A stretch of 64,000 nucleotides of DNA from an uncultured Clostridia bacterium (lineage in GTDB: Bacteria > Bacillota > Clostridia > Oscillospirales > Ruminococcaceae), in the NCBI GenBank assembly GCA_946498095.1, contig CAMMMX010000001.1, positions 124,001 through 188,000 of the forward strand, written 5' to 3'. Numbering within the stretch: the first letter of the stretch is position 1; each line of letters starts with the position of its first letter. Positions 54,036 through 62,890 of the stretch are shown piece after piece. Made by a program: the position numbers and the translations under genes. The notes beneath the pieces are model-generated. The model made no database searches. It was not told the origin of the DNA and saw nothing but the letters and a program-made list of their open reading frames with translations.

Positions 54036-54466
54036 TTTCCTTACCGCCGTTTCTCCGCACCGCTTTATTTGACCCGCCTTTCATTTGGTGTGGGAAATGA
54101 AAGAGGACTGCAAATATAATATCTGTTACATACAAACGAATATCAGAGGGAATTGACGCAGGGGATCAATTGTCAGGCTTGTATATGGGTAGCATTTTTT
54201 TAGCGAAATCATTCCTGGAATGACAAAAATCGAAACGGGCAGGATATGTATATCAGAAAAGAATTCTCCTTTTTATCATATTCCCGATACGCTACGGAAA
54301 AGCGCGAAAGAACGGCGCACTTGGCTTGTCAGCAAAATAATCGTAAAAAATTACAAATTATATATAAAAAGTCCGATAAAAAAAAGATGGGATGTGGTAG
54401 TATAGACAAGGAGGAATCCCAAAAAGAAAGAAATCGTAAAGCGAGGGGAACAGCAGGGAGAGCAGC

Positions 54467-55747
54467 ATGGAAATCAACACATATAACGCCTCAGTCGATA
54501 TGGATTTGCTCAGCGAATGCCTGCAATCCTTCTATATCTCCACTGGACTTCCCACCTCCTTCGCCGACGAAAACGGACGCTTTCTTTTGTCTTTCGGCCG
54601 GGATTGTACCCAATGTCAGCTTTGCAGCTATGTGACAGGTGCGAACCATCAGACAGACTGTGTCAACACACATCTGTACGGGATGGCGCAAGCGCAACGT
54701 TTCGGCGGGAAATATATCTATTTTTGTCCTGGCGGCCTGAATTTTATTGTCAGCCCTGTGCTTAGCCAGCAAGAGCGCTTATACGCAAAGGCGGGCCCTT
54801 TTCTTATGGTGGACAGCGACGATTTTATCCGTTACGATATGGTTGATCTGCTGAAAATTCCGCAGGAGGATATAGATAGTATTGCCCCGTTCATTGAAAC
54901 TATCCCTTATGTAGAACCCGCTAAAGTTGATAAGCTTGCCACGCTCTTTTTTATGTCCGTAGGTTTTGTAAATAACATAAACCTTTACAACGAGATGCTG
55001 AAAAGCCGCGAGGCGTCAGAAATACAGGGCTTTATTGGGGAATTTGTAAAAACCTTCAAGGATGAGAGTGTTGAAGGGCTTTCTTATCCCTTTGATAAGG
55101 AAGAAATGTTGCTGGAGGCCATTCAGGATGGGGACAAGGCTCGTTCCAGCGAGCTACTCAACGATATCCTCGGTTACATTTTTTTCTACGCAGGCGCAAA
55201 TTTTGAAATTATCAAAACCCGTGTTCTGGAACTCTTGGTCATGTTGTCCCGCGCTGCGGTGCAGGGCGGCGCCGATCCGAACCAGATCTTTGGGATGAAT
55301 TTCAAATACATCAATGAGATCAACTCCTTCGCCAGTATAGACGATTTATGTGTCTGGTTGGCGGAGATCATGAATCGATTCACGGATAATGTCTTCAAGT
55401 TCAATAATGTGAAACATGTGGACGTCATTCGTAAGGCGGTAGATTATGTCCGCCGCAATTACGCAAAAAAAATTACATTGGAAGAGGTTGCTTCTTACGT
55501 CTACCTCTCCCCCTCTTATTTCAGCAAGGTGTTTAAGGACGAGATGCACTGCAACTTCAATTCGTATTTAAACCGTTTGCGGATCGAAAAAAGCAAGCAG
55601 CTGCTTCTTTCTGAAAATGTCCGGCTGGTAGAGGTTTCTGGGTTGGTCGGTTTTGAAGATCAAAGTTATTTCAGTAAGGTTTTTAAAAAACTTACCGGCG
55701 TCTCCCCTGGAAAGTTTCGAGAGTCCCGTGGTAAGACAGGAAAATAA
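54467..55747 (+). CDS. PocR-domain AraC-family regulator
   Basis: The N-terminal PocR ligand-binding domain has the conserved Cys pattern CTQCQLCSYV, CVNT, YFCPGGLNFIVSPV, typical of sensors of small organic substrates such as 1,2-diols or methylated compounds. Two AraC helix-turn-helices follow (about residues 325-420): KKITLEEVASYVYLSPSYFSKVF and VRLVEVSGLVGFEDQSYFSKVFKKLTGVSPGKFRE. 426 aa. Upstream, 430 bases hold no gene. The gene for a corrinoid protein lies 90 bases downstream on the same strand, so this regulator probably controls it. Confidence 0.9.
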   Translation: MEINTYNASVDMDLLSECLQSFYISTGLPTSFADENGRFLLSFGRDCTQCQLCSYVTGANHQTDCVNTHLYGMAQAQRFGGKYIYFCPGGLNFIVSPVLSQQERLYAKAGPFLMVDSDDFIRYDMVDLLKIPQEDIDSIAPFIETIPYVEPAKVDKLATLFFMSVGFVNNINLYNEMLKSREASEIQGFIGEFVKTFKDESVEGLSYPFDKEEMLLEAIQDGDKARSSELLNDILGYIFFYAGANFEIIKTRVLELLVMLSRAAVQGGADPNQIFGMNFKYINEINSFASIDDLCVWLAEIMNRFTDNVFKFNNVKHVDVIRKAVDYVRRNYAKKITLEEVASYVYLSPSYFSKVFKDEMHCNFNSYLNRLRIEKSKQLLLSENVRLVEVSGLVGFEDQSYFSKVFKKLTGVSPGKFRESRGKTGK

Positions 55748-55836
55748 AGCTTTTTCCTGTTCGTCTTTGTCAAGTGTATAAAAGTCGGGGTTTCCTGGCT
55801 TTCATATAATAATGATACTATATTGGAGGAACTGTC

Positions 55837-56472
55837 ATGAGCATTTATGCTGAAATTTCCGAAAACCTGCAAAAAGGTAAAGCCAAAGTCGTCAAAGAGC
55901 TTGTTCAGAAAGCCATCGACGATGGGATGCCCGCCAGCGAGGTCCTGGAGCAGGGCTTGTTGGATGGTATGTCCGTAGTTGGCGAGAAGTTCAAGAATAA
56001 TGAAGTATTCGTTCCGGAAGTCCTGATTGCTGCGCGTGCTTTGAACGCCGGCGTCGAGCTGCTCAAGCCGCTGCTGGTTGAGCAGGGTGTCAAGGCGAAA
56101 GGCAAGATCTGCATCGGTACCGTTAAGGGTGACCTGCATGACATCGGTAAGAACCTGGTTAAGATGATGATGGAAGGCCGCGGTCTCGAAGTCGTCGACT
56201 TGGGTACCGACGTCAGCGCTGAGAAGTACGTACAGACCGCCATCGACGAGGGCTGCCAGATCATCTGCTGCTCCGCTCTGTTGACCACCACCATGCCGGT
56301 TATGAAGGAAGTTGTCGAGGCTTGTGAGAACGCCGGTATCCGCGACAAGGTCAAGATCATGATCGGCGGCGCTCCTGTCACCGACGCTTACTGCAAGCAG
56401 ATCGGTGCCGACTGCTACACGCCGGACGCTGCGTCCGCTGCAGAAGCTGCTGTTGCTTTCTGCCAGGGCTAA
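55837..56472 (+). CDS. Corrinoid (cobalamin-binding) methyltransferase protein
   Basis: Methyl-carrying corrinoid protein of the MtbC/MttC/MtaC type. A helical cap (residues 1-85: VVKELVQKAIDDGMPASEVLEQGLLDGMSVVGEKF) precedes the Rossmann B12-binding domain with the base-off ligand motif GDLHDIGKNLV (His near 101), then SALLTTTMPVM and the final GGAPVTDAYCKQIGADCYTPDA. 211 aa, normal. No methyltransferase (MttB, MtaB) or activating protein is adjacent. Two UroD-type enzymes at 32-34 kb are candidates for the second half-reaction. Confidence 0.93.
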   Translation: MSIYAEISENLQKGKAKVVKELVQKAIDDGMPASEVLEQGLLDGMSVVGEKFKNNEVFVPEVLIAARALNAGVELLKPLLVEQGVKAKGKICIGTVKGDLHDIGKNLVKMMMEGRGLEVVDLGTDVSAEKYVQTAIDEGCQIICCSALLTTTMPVMKEVVEACENAGIRDKVKIMIGGAPVTDAYCKQIGADCYTPDAASAAEAAVAFCQG

Positions 56473-56487
56473 TTGATCTTACTTACC

Positions 56488-56520
56488 AAAAAGCAGCCGT
56501 TTGAAAACGGCTGCTTTTTT
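56488..56520 (+). terminator. Terminator after the corrinoid protein gene
   Basis: AAAAAGCAGCCGTTT / AAACGGCTGCTTTTT; the T-run is part of the stem. Confidence 0.88.
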
Positions 56521-56705
56521 ATTTCGTTCTCTCAAAATTGCCAGACTATCTTCTCTTTTTCGCAATAGTGCCTCAGACGTCAAAGAGAGTGGGAGGTCCA
56601 CCCCTCTTATCCGTAAAAAGCGTACCGTTGCTCTTGTAGTCTGTCAGTCTGTTTCAACAAAACCACAAGTGCCGTCCTCCACCTACCACAACCGAATCCC
56701 TGTAC

Positions 56706-56741
56706 AAAAGGTCGTCATGCACAAGCGCACGACGACCTTTT
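56706..56741 (-). terminator. Terminator of typA
   Basis: AAAAGGTCGTC / GACGACCTTTT with a 14-base loop; bidirectional in form. Confidence 0.75.
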
Positions 56742-56756
56742 GCAACTGTGGTGATC

Positions 56757-58577
56757 TTATTTGTTTTTCGCGTTGGCTTTGGCGCGCAGACTGTTATCTA
56801 GGATGCGCTTGCGCACACGCAGGCTCTTCGGCGTGACCTCCAAAAGTTCGTCGTCCGCGATGTACTCCAGCGATTCCTCGAGCGACATCTTCTTCGGCGG
56901 CGTCAGACGCAACGCTTCGTCAGCACTGGAAGAACGCATATTGGTCACATGTTTCTTTTTGCATACATTTACGTTAATGTCCTCTGCCTTTGGCGTGCAG
57001 CCGACAACCATGCCTTCGTAGACCGGTGTCTGCGGGTCGATAAACAGCGTACCGCGCTCCTGTGCATTATATAAGCCATAGGTCACCGCCTCACCCGACT
57101 CAAAGGCGACCAAGGAGCCGACAGAGCGGCGCGGGATATCGCCCTTATAGGGTTCGTAATCGTGAAAAATGGCATTCAGAATGCCCTCCCCCTTGGTATC
57201 CGTCAAGAATTCGCTACGGTAACCGAAAAGTCCGCGGGAAGGAATCAGAAATTCGATGCGCATCCGGCTCCCCTGCGGCGCCATATGCACCAGCTCTGCC
57301 TTCCGCATCCCCATTTTTTCCATCACCGACCCCATGCTTTCCTCAGGCACGTCAATCACCAGGCGCTCGACCGGCTCGTAAAGCTGTCCATCCACCTCGT
57401 GAAACAGTACCTTCGGCGTCGAAACTGCAAACTCGTAGCCCTCACGCCGCATCGTCTCAATGAGGATGGACAGATGCATCTCACCCCGCCCAGCGACCTT
57501 GAAACTTTCCGTGGTTTCTCCGTCGTTCACACGCAGAGACACGTCCTTGAGCAGCTCGCGGTAGAGACGGTCACGCAGCTGGCGGCTGGTGACAAATTTG
57601 CCCTCGCGTCCGGCAAAAGGACTGTCGTTGACCGAGAAGGTCATCTCTACGGTTGGCTCGCTGATTTTGACAAATTCCAGCGGCTCAAATCCAGCAGTAG
57701 AGCAGATGGTATCACCGATAGTAATATTCTCTATGCCGCTAAAACAGACGATATCTCCCATCTGGGCAGATTCAACGGGAGAACGGGAGAGGCCGTCAAT
57801 CTGATAGAGATTGGCAATCTTGCCCCGATAGGACTTGTCCTTGTCATGGAAGTTACCAACCAGGACTTCCTGGTTCTGGCGAATCACGCCACGTTCAATG
57901 CGGCCTATCGCGATCCGTCCGACATAATCATTATAGTCGATGGAGGAAACAAGCATCTGCAGCTCGCCGTCAATCTCCCCTTCCGGCGGCTGGATGTAAT
58001 CAAGAATGGTGTCAAATAATGGACGCAAATCGGATCCCGCCTCGTCGGGTGTCAACGACGCCGTCCCCTGACGTCCGGAGCAGTACAAAAGCGGACTTTC
58101 CAACTGTTCCTCCGATGCGTCGAGGTCAAGCAAAAGTTCCAGTACCTCGTCGGCAATCTCGTACACGCGCGCGTCGGGACGATCGATCTTATTGACAACG
58201 ACGATGATACGGAGACCTAGATCTAGCGCCTTGGAAAGTACGAAACGAGTCTGAGGCATGGTCCCCTCCGCAGCATCTACCAGGAGGATAACGCCGTCCA
58301 CCATTTTCAGCACTCGTTCGACCTCTCCGCCGAAGTCGGCATGTCCAGGGGTATCGATAATATTGATTTTCGTATCGCCGTACCACACGGACGTATTCTT
58401 GGCTAAAATGGTGATTCCACGTTCACGCTCCAGGTCATTGTTGTCCATGACACGCTCCTCTACCACCTGGTTCTCGCGGAAAGCGCCGCCTTGCTTGAGC
58501 ATTTCGTCCACCAACGTCGTTTTTCCGTGGTCGACATGCGCGATAATCGCGACGTTTCTCAAATCGTTCCTTTTCAA
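56757..58577 (-). CDS. typA: Translational GTPase TypA/BipA
   Basis: Ribosome-binding GTPase of the EF-G-like class, active in 50S assembly and stress. G1 AIIAHVDHGKTTLVDEML (about residue 11), G2 ERERGITILAKN, G3 DTPGHADFGGEVERVL, G4 VVVNKIDRPDA; later EF-G-like domains and the C-terminal domain KAEDINVNVCKKKHVTNMR. The start is TTG 58577 (MKRNDLRNV) with AAAGGGCGAG ten bases upstream; the open frame to 58871 would add 98 unrelated residues. 606 aa, normal. Confidence 0.97.
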   Translation of the reverse strand: MKRNDLRNVAIIAHVDHGKTTLVDEMLKQGGAFRENQVVEERVMDNNDLERERGITILAKNTSVWYGDTKINIIDTPGHADFGGEVERVLKMVDGVILLVDAAEGTMPQTRFVLSKALDLGLRIIVVVNKIDRPDARVYEIADEVLELLLDLDASEEQLESPLLYCSGRQGTASLTPDEAGSDLRPLFDTILDYIQPPEGEIDGELQMLVSSIDYNDYVGRIAIGRIERGVIRQNQEVLVGNFHDKDKSYRGKIANLYQIDGLSRSPVESAQMGDIVCFSGIENITIGDTICSTAGFEPLEFVKISEPTVEMTFSVNDSPFAGREGKFVTSRQLRDRLYRELLKDVSLRVNDGETTESFKVAGRGEMHLSILIETMRREGYEFAVSTPKVLFHEVDGQLYEPVERLVIDVPEESMGSVMEKMGMRKAELVHMAPQGSRMRIEFLIPSRGLFGYRSEFLTDTKGEGILNAIFHDYEPYKGDIPRRSVGSLVAFESGEAVTYGLYNAQERGTLFIDPQTPVYEGMVVGCTPKAEDINVNVCKKKHVTNMRSSSADEALRLTPPKKMSLEESLEYIADDELLEVTPKSLRVRKRILDNSLRAKANAKNK

Positions 58578-58743
58578 ATTTGTCTCGCCCTTTCTTTTAT
58601 TTGTCTTTATTTCGCACAATAGCGTATCTATTTGAAGCAAAACCGAGCAGCTGCCTTCCGCTGGAATCGTTGTTTCTGTGCCATAAGTCCCACTGGAACC
58701 CTTATTTGCTACCACACAAAGGCATATTTCCATGTAACAATTT

Positions 58744-58772
58744 ATCATACCATATATTATCATAAAATGCAA
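58744..58772 (-). promoter_or_regulatory. Promoter of typA
   Basis: On the minus strand TTGCAT (58767-58772), a 17-bp spacer, TATGAT (58744-58749). Confidence 0.6.
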
Positions 58773-59076
58773 GGATTCCACTATCATGGTATCCGACTTC
58801 TGATTCGGTTTCGACGTCATATTCAATCCTGCCACTGCTTCCTGTAGCGACTCCTTTCTCAACCACCCCACTGACTCAGACTTATGACTGAGTCAATATC
58901 TCTAGGCGCACTCATTTTGATTTCATTTATTCTGTGGCCTGTAAACGAGCAATTGCCGTTCTCACTCGAACATTCTTTGAGAGAGATTGTGGTTAGCAGC
59001 TCTCTTTGCTCGCTACTGGAAGCCAACGCTTTTTCTCAACTTCCTGGCTCGGCCGAGGGGTTTCCATGACAAAAAA
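58773..59076. other. Intergenic region upstream of typA
   Basis: No gene seen. Contains one small inverted repeat, ACTCAG-N7-CTGAGT (about 58870-58890), of unknown meaning. Confidence 0.3.
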
Positions 59077-59113
59077 GCAGCAAGAGAGCAGTAAAGTACT
59101 ACTCTCTTGCTGC
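59077..59113 (-). terminator. Terminator of the DUF4352 gene
   Basis: GCAGCAAGAGAG / CTCTCTTGCTGC with a 13-base loop; followed on the minus strand by TTTTTTGTC. Confidence 0.88.
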
Positions 59114-59192
59114 CGCAACGGTATGTGAACCTTCTCTAATACGATTACAGGTTTCTACCGCCTTTTTCCTGCTTTGTTCAAATAGAAATGAC

Positions 59193-59873
59193 TTACTTGT
59201 TGACCGTAAACGTCGCCTTATCAGAACCGAATGCGTCCGGCTGGAATGAAATCGATATGGTCTTCCATCCCTCATCTATTTCGTAACCGACCACACCCTT
59301 CATTTTCTTTCCGGCAGCAACCGTGCCGTCCAGCTGTTCGGCGTCGCCTTTATTCATCAGCGCAGACAAACTGATTGAAGTTTGATAGGCGTCTACATAG
59401 CAATCAAAACTTAGCATGGAGCTAACCGCCACATCCTCGTTAGATTTGTTGGTAATTTCAAATTCCAGAAGAGTATAAACCTTACCTTCTTCCGGTTTGG
59501 TATATTCTGAACCCTCTGGATGCGTTACCCCAATCAGTGTAATATCAACATCCTTCCCCGTTACGGTATCACCTACTCCGTAAACCTTTTCTTCGCTCGA
59601 CTGTTCTTCAGATGATGTAGAATGAGACTGCGTGTCCCCTGAACTGCTTTCTGTTTCCGAGCAAGCTGAGAATACAAACATCATCGTAGCCGCTAAGAAA
59701 AACACGACGAATCTTTTTACAGCAATAGGAATGATAAGAATAGTAGCGCAATTGAAAATCAGCAGTTCTCCCAAAACTTCGAGCGTTGAGATGTCTACTA
59801 TCTTTATGATTCGATCTCCATAGATTCCATCTGTTCTTTCGTGATCCCATTTTTCTTCCCATAATTTATCCAA
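59193..59873 (-). CDS. DUF4352-type lipoprotein, start uncertain
   Basis: A lipoprotein with lipobox FVFSACSE, a short Ser/Glu linker and a DUF4352-like (immunoglobulin/Telomeric repeat-binding type) domain: VYGVGDTVTGKDVDITLIGV, KVYTLLEFEITNKSNEDVAV and the final KATFTVNK. The natural start expected is M-K-R-F, yet this spot reads GTA AAA AGA at 59720 with no binding site. The frame stays open to a TTG at 59873 inside the preceding gene, giving a poor extra hydrophobic stretch. Either the start codon has mutated or expression depends on translation from upstream. Function unknown. Confidence 0.6.
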   Translation of the reverse strand: MDKLWEEKWDHERTDGIYGDRIIKIVDISTLEVLGELLIFNCATILIIPIAVKRFVVFFLAATMMFVFSACSETESSSGDTQSHSTSSEEQSSEEKVYGVGDTVTGKDVDITLIGVTHPEGSEYTKPEEGKVYTLLEFEITNKSNEDVAVSSMLSFDCYVDAYQTSISLSALMNKGDAEQLDGTVAAGKKMKGVVGYEIDEGWKTISISFQPDAFGSDKATFTVNK

Positions 59874-60409
59874 TAAGAAGTGGAAGCTTTTACAAACATG
59901 TTGGGAGTAAGAGGCATTGTGGTTTGTAGAACGCGATATTTTGCCTTGGTAATAGAAGCCGAGAGCTTCTTGATTTGTCTCACGGCAAGAAGCCGAAATG
60001 GAGTATCCAAGATAGATTCGCCGCTACCTATTTTTAAAACGGAACCTAAACGGTACCCGTTTTGCTTACAGAATAACTCTATCATTTTTACTGCTGTGTC
60101 ATTTTGCCGGTATTCTAAAAAGCCGCAATTTATCAATATCGATACAACCGGTTTATTCCTAGGCGGATTTTGCTCGAGTGTTTTCAAAAAATTTAACAGC
60201 GTAACCGGGATGCCGTCCGCATAAAGAGGGAATACAAACAATAGATCCGTAAAACCACTTAACCGTGAGCAAAGCTCATGATGGTTTGTTTTTAATATGT
60301 TAAAATATTCATTCTCACAGCTGCAATGCTGCACGAATATCTCAGCATAACGTCTGGAGTTCGACTTTGGAGCCCGGGGACTTCCGTTTAATATTATGAT
60401 TTTTCCCAT
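59804..60409 (-). CDS. NAD(P)H-dependent flavodoxin-fold oxidoreductase
   Basis: Flavodoxin-fold FMN reductase of the type starting GKIIILNGSPRAPKSNSRRY (phosphate-binding GSPR), with VFPLYADGIPVTLLNFL and VVSILINCGFLEYRQNDTAV. 201 aa. Its start overlaps the end of the previous gene (60394-60915) by 16 bases, so the pair is translated together. The substrate is unknown. It ends where the next lipoprotein frame begins. Confidence 0.8.
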   Translation of the reverse strand: MGKIIILNGSPRAPKSNSRRYAEIFVQHCSCENEYFNILKTNHHELCSRLSGFTDLLFVFPLYADGIPVTLLNFLKTLEQNPPRNKPVVSILINCGFLEYRQNDTAVKMIELFCKQNGYRLGSVLKIGSGESILDTPFRLLAVRQIKKLSASITKAKYRVLQTTMPLTPNMFVKASTSYWINYGKKNGITKEQMESMEIES

Positions 60410-60915
60410 TTTTTGACCTCATTTTTTACGGTTTCTTCTAACTGTGATTCTTCTGAAAAAATAACCTGGTAACTTTCAAAGTTCATATTGTACGCATTTC
60501 TCTCAACAAGATGTTCAAATACATCCCGTTCTTCACGATCCATGGCCCCATAAGCAATAATTGTCGCCTTTTTCGGCACAACTTCCCGCTGGACATGATG
60601 TATTTCTCCATTTAAAATGCGTAAGAAAGCCTGCTGAACGGGGATAGCGCGTTCCAGCATGGTTTTCATAACAGTATCATAGCCACCATATTTCAGACGA
60701 CTAATGTAAAGTAACGTATCACTCTTTGCAATATCCGGATAGATCTTCACGGCGTCATCACGTATCACGCATTTGCCTGGCGTTTTCGTCCAGCAGCCGA
60801 AGCAGCCGACACAGTTGGCTATTTCTAATGACGACAAGTCTATAAACTTTATACTGTCAACGTTTTTGATAGGAATGTGGAAAGGCCTATCACTTAGTAT
60901 TAGCTTCATTGCCAT
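60394..60915 (-). CDS. Flavodoxin-family protein
   Basis: Flavodoxin-fold protein of the type with ANCVGCFGCWTKTPGKCVIRDD, a Cys-rich loop typical of NADPH:quinone/iron-sulfur flavoproteins in Clostridia. It continues SDTLLYISRLKYGGYD and IIAYGAMDREERD. 173 aa. Either ATG 60915 or 60909 fits a binding site. A consensus promoter lies 55 bases upstream. It forms a two-gene unit with the following reductase. Confidence 0.78.
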   Translation of the reverse strand: MAMKLILSDRPFHIPIKNVDSIKFIDLSSLEIANCVGCFGCWTKTPGKCVIRDDAVKIYPDIAKSDTLLYISRLKYGGYDTVMKTMLERAIPVQQAFLRILNGEIHHVQREVVPKKATIIAYGAMDREERDVFEHLVERNAYNMNFESYQVIFSEESQLEETVKNEVKKWEKS

Positions 60916-60969
60916 CCTTTCGCTCCTTCTTTTTCAGTGAGATTCTGATCAGTTGTTACATCCTTGTTC

Positions 60970-60998
60970 ATTATAGAGTGATCTGCACCACCTGTCAA
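60970..60998 (-). promoter_or_regulatory. Consensus sigma-A promoter of the flavodoxin pair
   Basis: TTGACA (60993-60998), a 17-bp spacer and TATAAT (60970-60975): a perfect match to the consensus in both boxes, on the minus strand. Confidence 0.8.
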
Positions 60999-61387
60999 GG
61001 AAGCATATGGTTCCTTTTCTAACAAAGGACACATTCCAGTTACCCGAAACAAGAAACCGGGTTTGGACTCTTCGTCATTATGATACATCTTTTGAAACTA
61101 CCGTATTCATGAGAAAAAATAAAATGCTCCATTGCGTCTATCAATCTTGTATATCCTCCTTTTTGGGAATACCGCTATGGGCCTTGGCCATTCAAGCAGT
61201 ATACATCGTATTTCTTTTCTCATATGATTCCACTTCCCGACTTACGTCACCATCTCTGGATGTCGAATCTGGCTACACCGATTATGCCTGTACGCCGTCC
61301 ACATAGTTTCTAATCAGGATAGCCATAGAACAATTTGGGCTGATCTTTCCCCACATATTTTCGGCAAGTCAGCGCCTGCCTGTAGTA
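60999..61387. other. Intergenic region
   Basis: A plus-strand open frame (61007-61306, FLGIPLWALAIQAVYIVFLF) has one hydrophobic stretch but no binding site; no gene is supported. Confidence 0.3.
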
Positions 61388-61825
61388 TCAAAAGTCATGG
61401 CCATACTTTTCACTCTTGTAAAAAGTGTGGCGGGACCCTGCTCCCACCATGTATAAGAGAATCCCACAGCCGAAAAGTATCGCACCAACCATCCAGTATA
61501 TAAAAACCAGACGATTTGTCGTTCCATAGATCTCCAGCACACCCTCAAAAATACTCCCCACGGTCCATGCGGCGACACCGGAATGATACAGATTCAAAGA
61601 GACTCTTCCAGGCAACCGGCAGTTGAAAAATGCCATGCAAAAAAACGGCAGTACTCCGCCCATCAACGGGAAGGCAAAGGCGTACAACATATAATAGGAA
61701 TAGACTCCATGGCTAAAATACTCGTAACCCGCGCCAAAAAGCGCACACAGCAATGTCAGAAATAAATAAACAAAACCTATTCGAGCCATCTTGGCATGTC
61801 TATTATCAAGAACCGATGTAGACAA
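61388..61825 (-). CDS. Small membrane protein of unknown function
   Basis: 145 residues with four likely membrane segments (IGFVYLFLTLLCALFGAGYEYF, AFAFPLMGGVLPFFCMAFF, LYHSGVAAWTVGSIFEGVLEI, VFIYWMVGAILFGCGILLYMV). Its start overlaps the stop region of the phosphodiester glycosidase gene by about 20 bases, suggesting co-transcription. No family recognised. Confidence 0.72.
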   Translation of the reverse strand: MSTSVLDNRHAKMARIGFVYLFLTLLCALFGAGYEYFSHGVYSYYMLYAFAFPLMGGVLPFFCMAFFNCRLPGRVSLNLYHSGVAAWTVGSIFEGVLEIYGTTNRLVFIYWMVGAILFGCGILLYMVGAGSRHTFYKSEKYGHDF

Positions 61826-62740
61826 TATTGCTCACGCTCCTTTCCTGTATATTCCTGCCATTGCTGGTAGGGTGATTGATTACCTTCCCATTGAAATACA
61901 TAGTAGACGAACCACCGCCATCCAGATTGTAAGCGGTTGTAGCGCCAAGGCCTTCGATAAATGTCGCCAATTCATATAGGGACAATCCTGCGCTCTCATT
62001 GGTTCGTCCGTCAGAAACCACAAATACATAATGGAGATCGTCTATGATACCTATAGCAGTTCTTGGATTGCTTGCCTTCTCCTTGCCAACCTCATTGCCT
62101 TCGGAAACAGAAATTTCTCCATCGGCTACCAAAGCCGGTCCAAAGGAAAGCACCTGTACGGCGCCATCCGCCAGCAACTCTTCCGCCGCTACCTCATCTT
62201 CGGAAATGACGTCAAATCTGCCGTTGTCATAGATCTCCAGATCTTCCCGCTCAGAAGCCGCTGTACTGCGGTATAACACACCGTTTCGAAGCACATATCC
62301 GTTCTCCTGTGAGCCATAGTAATCCCCGTTGATGGCTAAAACTGCACCAACGTCCCCGCCAATTTCCGAGGTCTTCTCCGTCACGTTCCGACCGTAGGTG
62401 TTTTTCGCGAAGGCTGTCCGGAGATACTGCGCAGAGGAAAGGACGATATCCGCTACATAAATGGAGGTGTCATATTCCCGATATTCTGTAATTGCAATCG
62501 TAATATTTCCATCACTATAGGTGTCTGCTGAGATAATGGTATCCGCACCTGTTTCATCCCCGCTGTCAGCAGAATTCGATGTTCCATTTTCCGTTTGTAT
62601 TGTTTCGGAAGACTGAGCGTTATTCTCACTCTCAGACGCAACGGTATACACCCGCGGGATCATAAAGGTATCCAATATATGGTAAAATCCGCCAACAAAA
62701 AGCTGTATACAATTGCCCACCAGTGCCGTCGTATAAACAT
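61806..62740 (-). CDS. Phosphodiester glycosidase (NAGPA-type) protein, with an N-terminal frameshift
   Basis: The domain known from human uncovering enzyme: LAINGDYYGSQENGYVLRNG, NPRTAIGI, YVFVVSDGRTNESAGLSLYE and YNLDGGGSSTMYFNGKVIN. The membrane-anchor N-terminus (MFIRRHWWAIVYSFLL, starting ATG 62740 after a perfect GGAGGAAGG) is in a different frame from the rest. The switch happens near the AT repeat at 62675-62680; one extra base or two fewer would join it to ILDTFMIPRVYTV. In the frame as written the protein would start at 62720 without its anchor. Neighbours suggest a cell-surface glycan role. Confidence 0.8.
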
Positions 62741-62890
62741 TTTCCTTCCTCCTCGTATCTTAAAAATTGCGTTGCTTTTACAAGAGGGCCGTATAAAAAG
62801 TCGTGTGTCCCGTAATAAATATTTTGTAAGGCAGCTCCCGTACCAACATACCCCACATACCAAAAAGGGGGAATTACCAAACTGTTTGCG

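Noticed and set aside
60906..61088. Short minus-strand frame before the flavodoxin genes
   Set aside because: It spans the consensus promoter of those genes and has no binding site.
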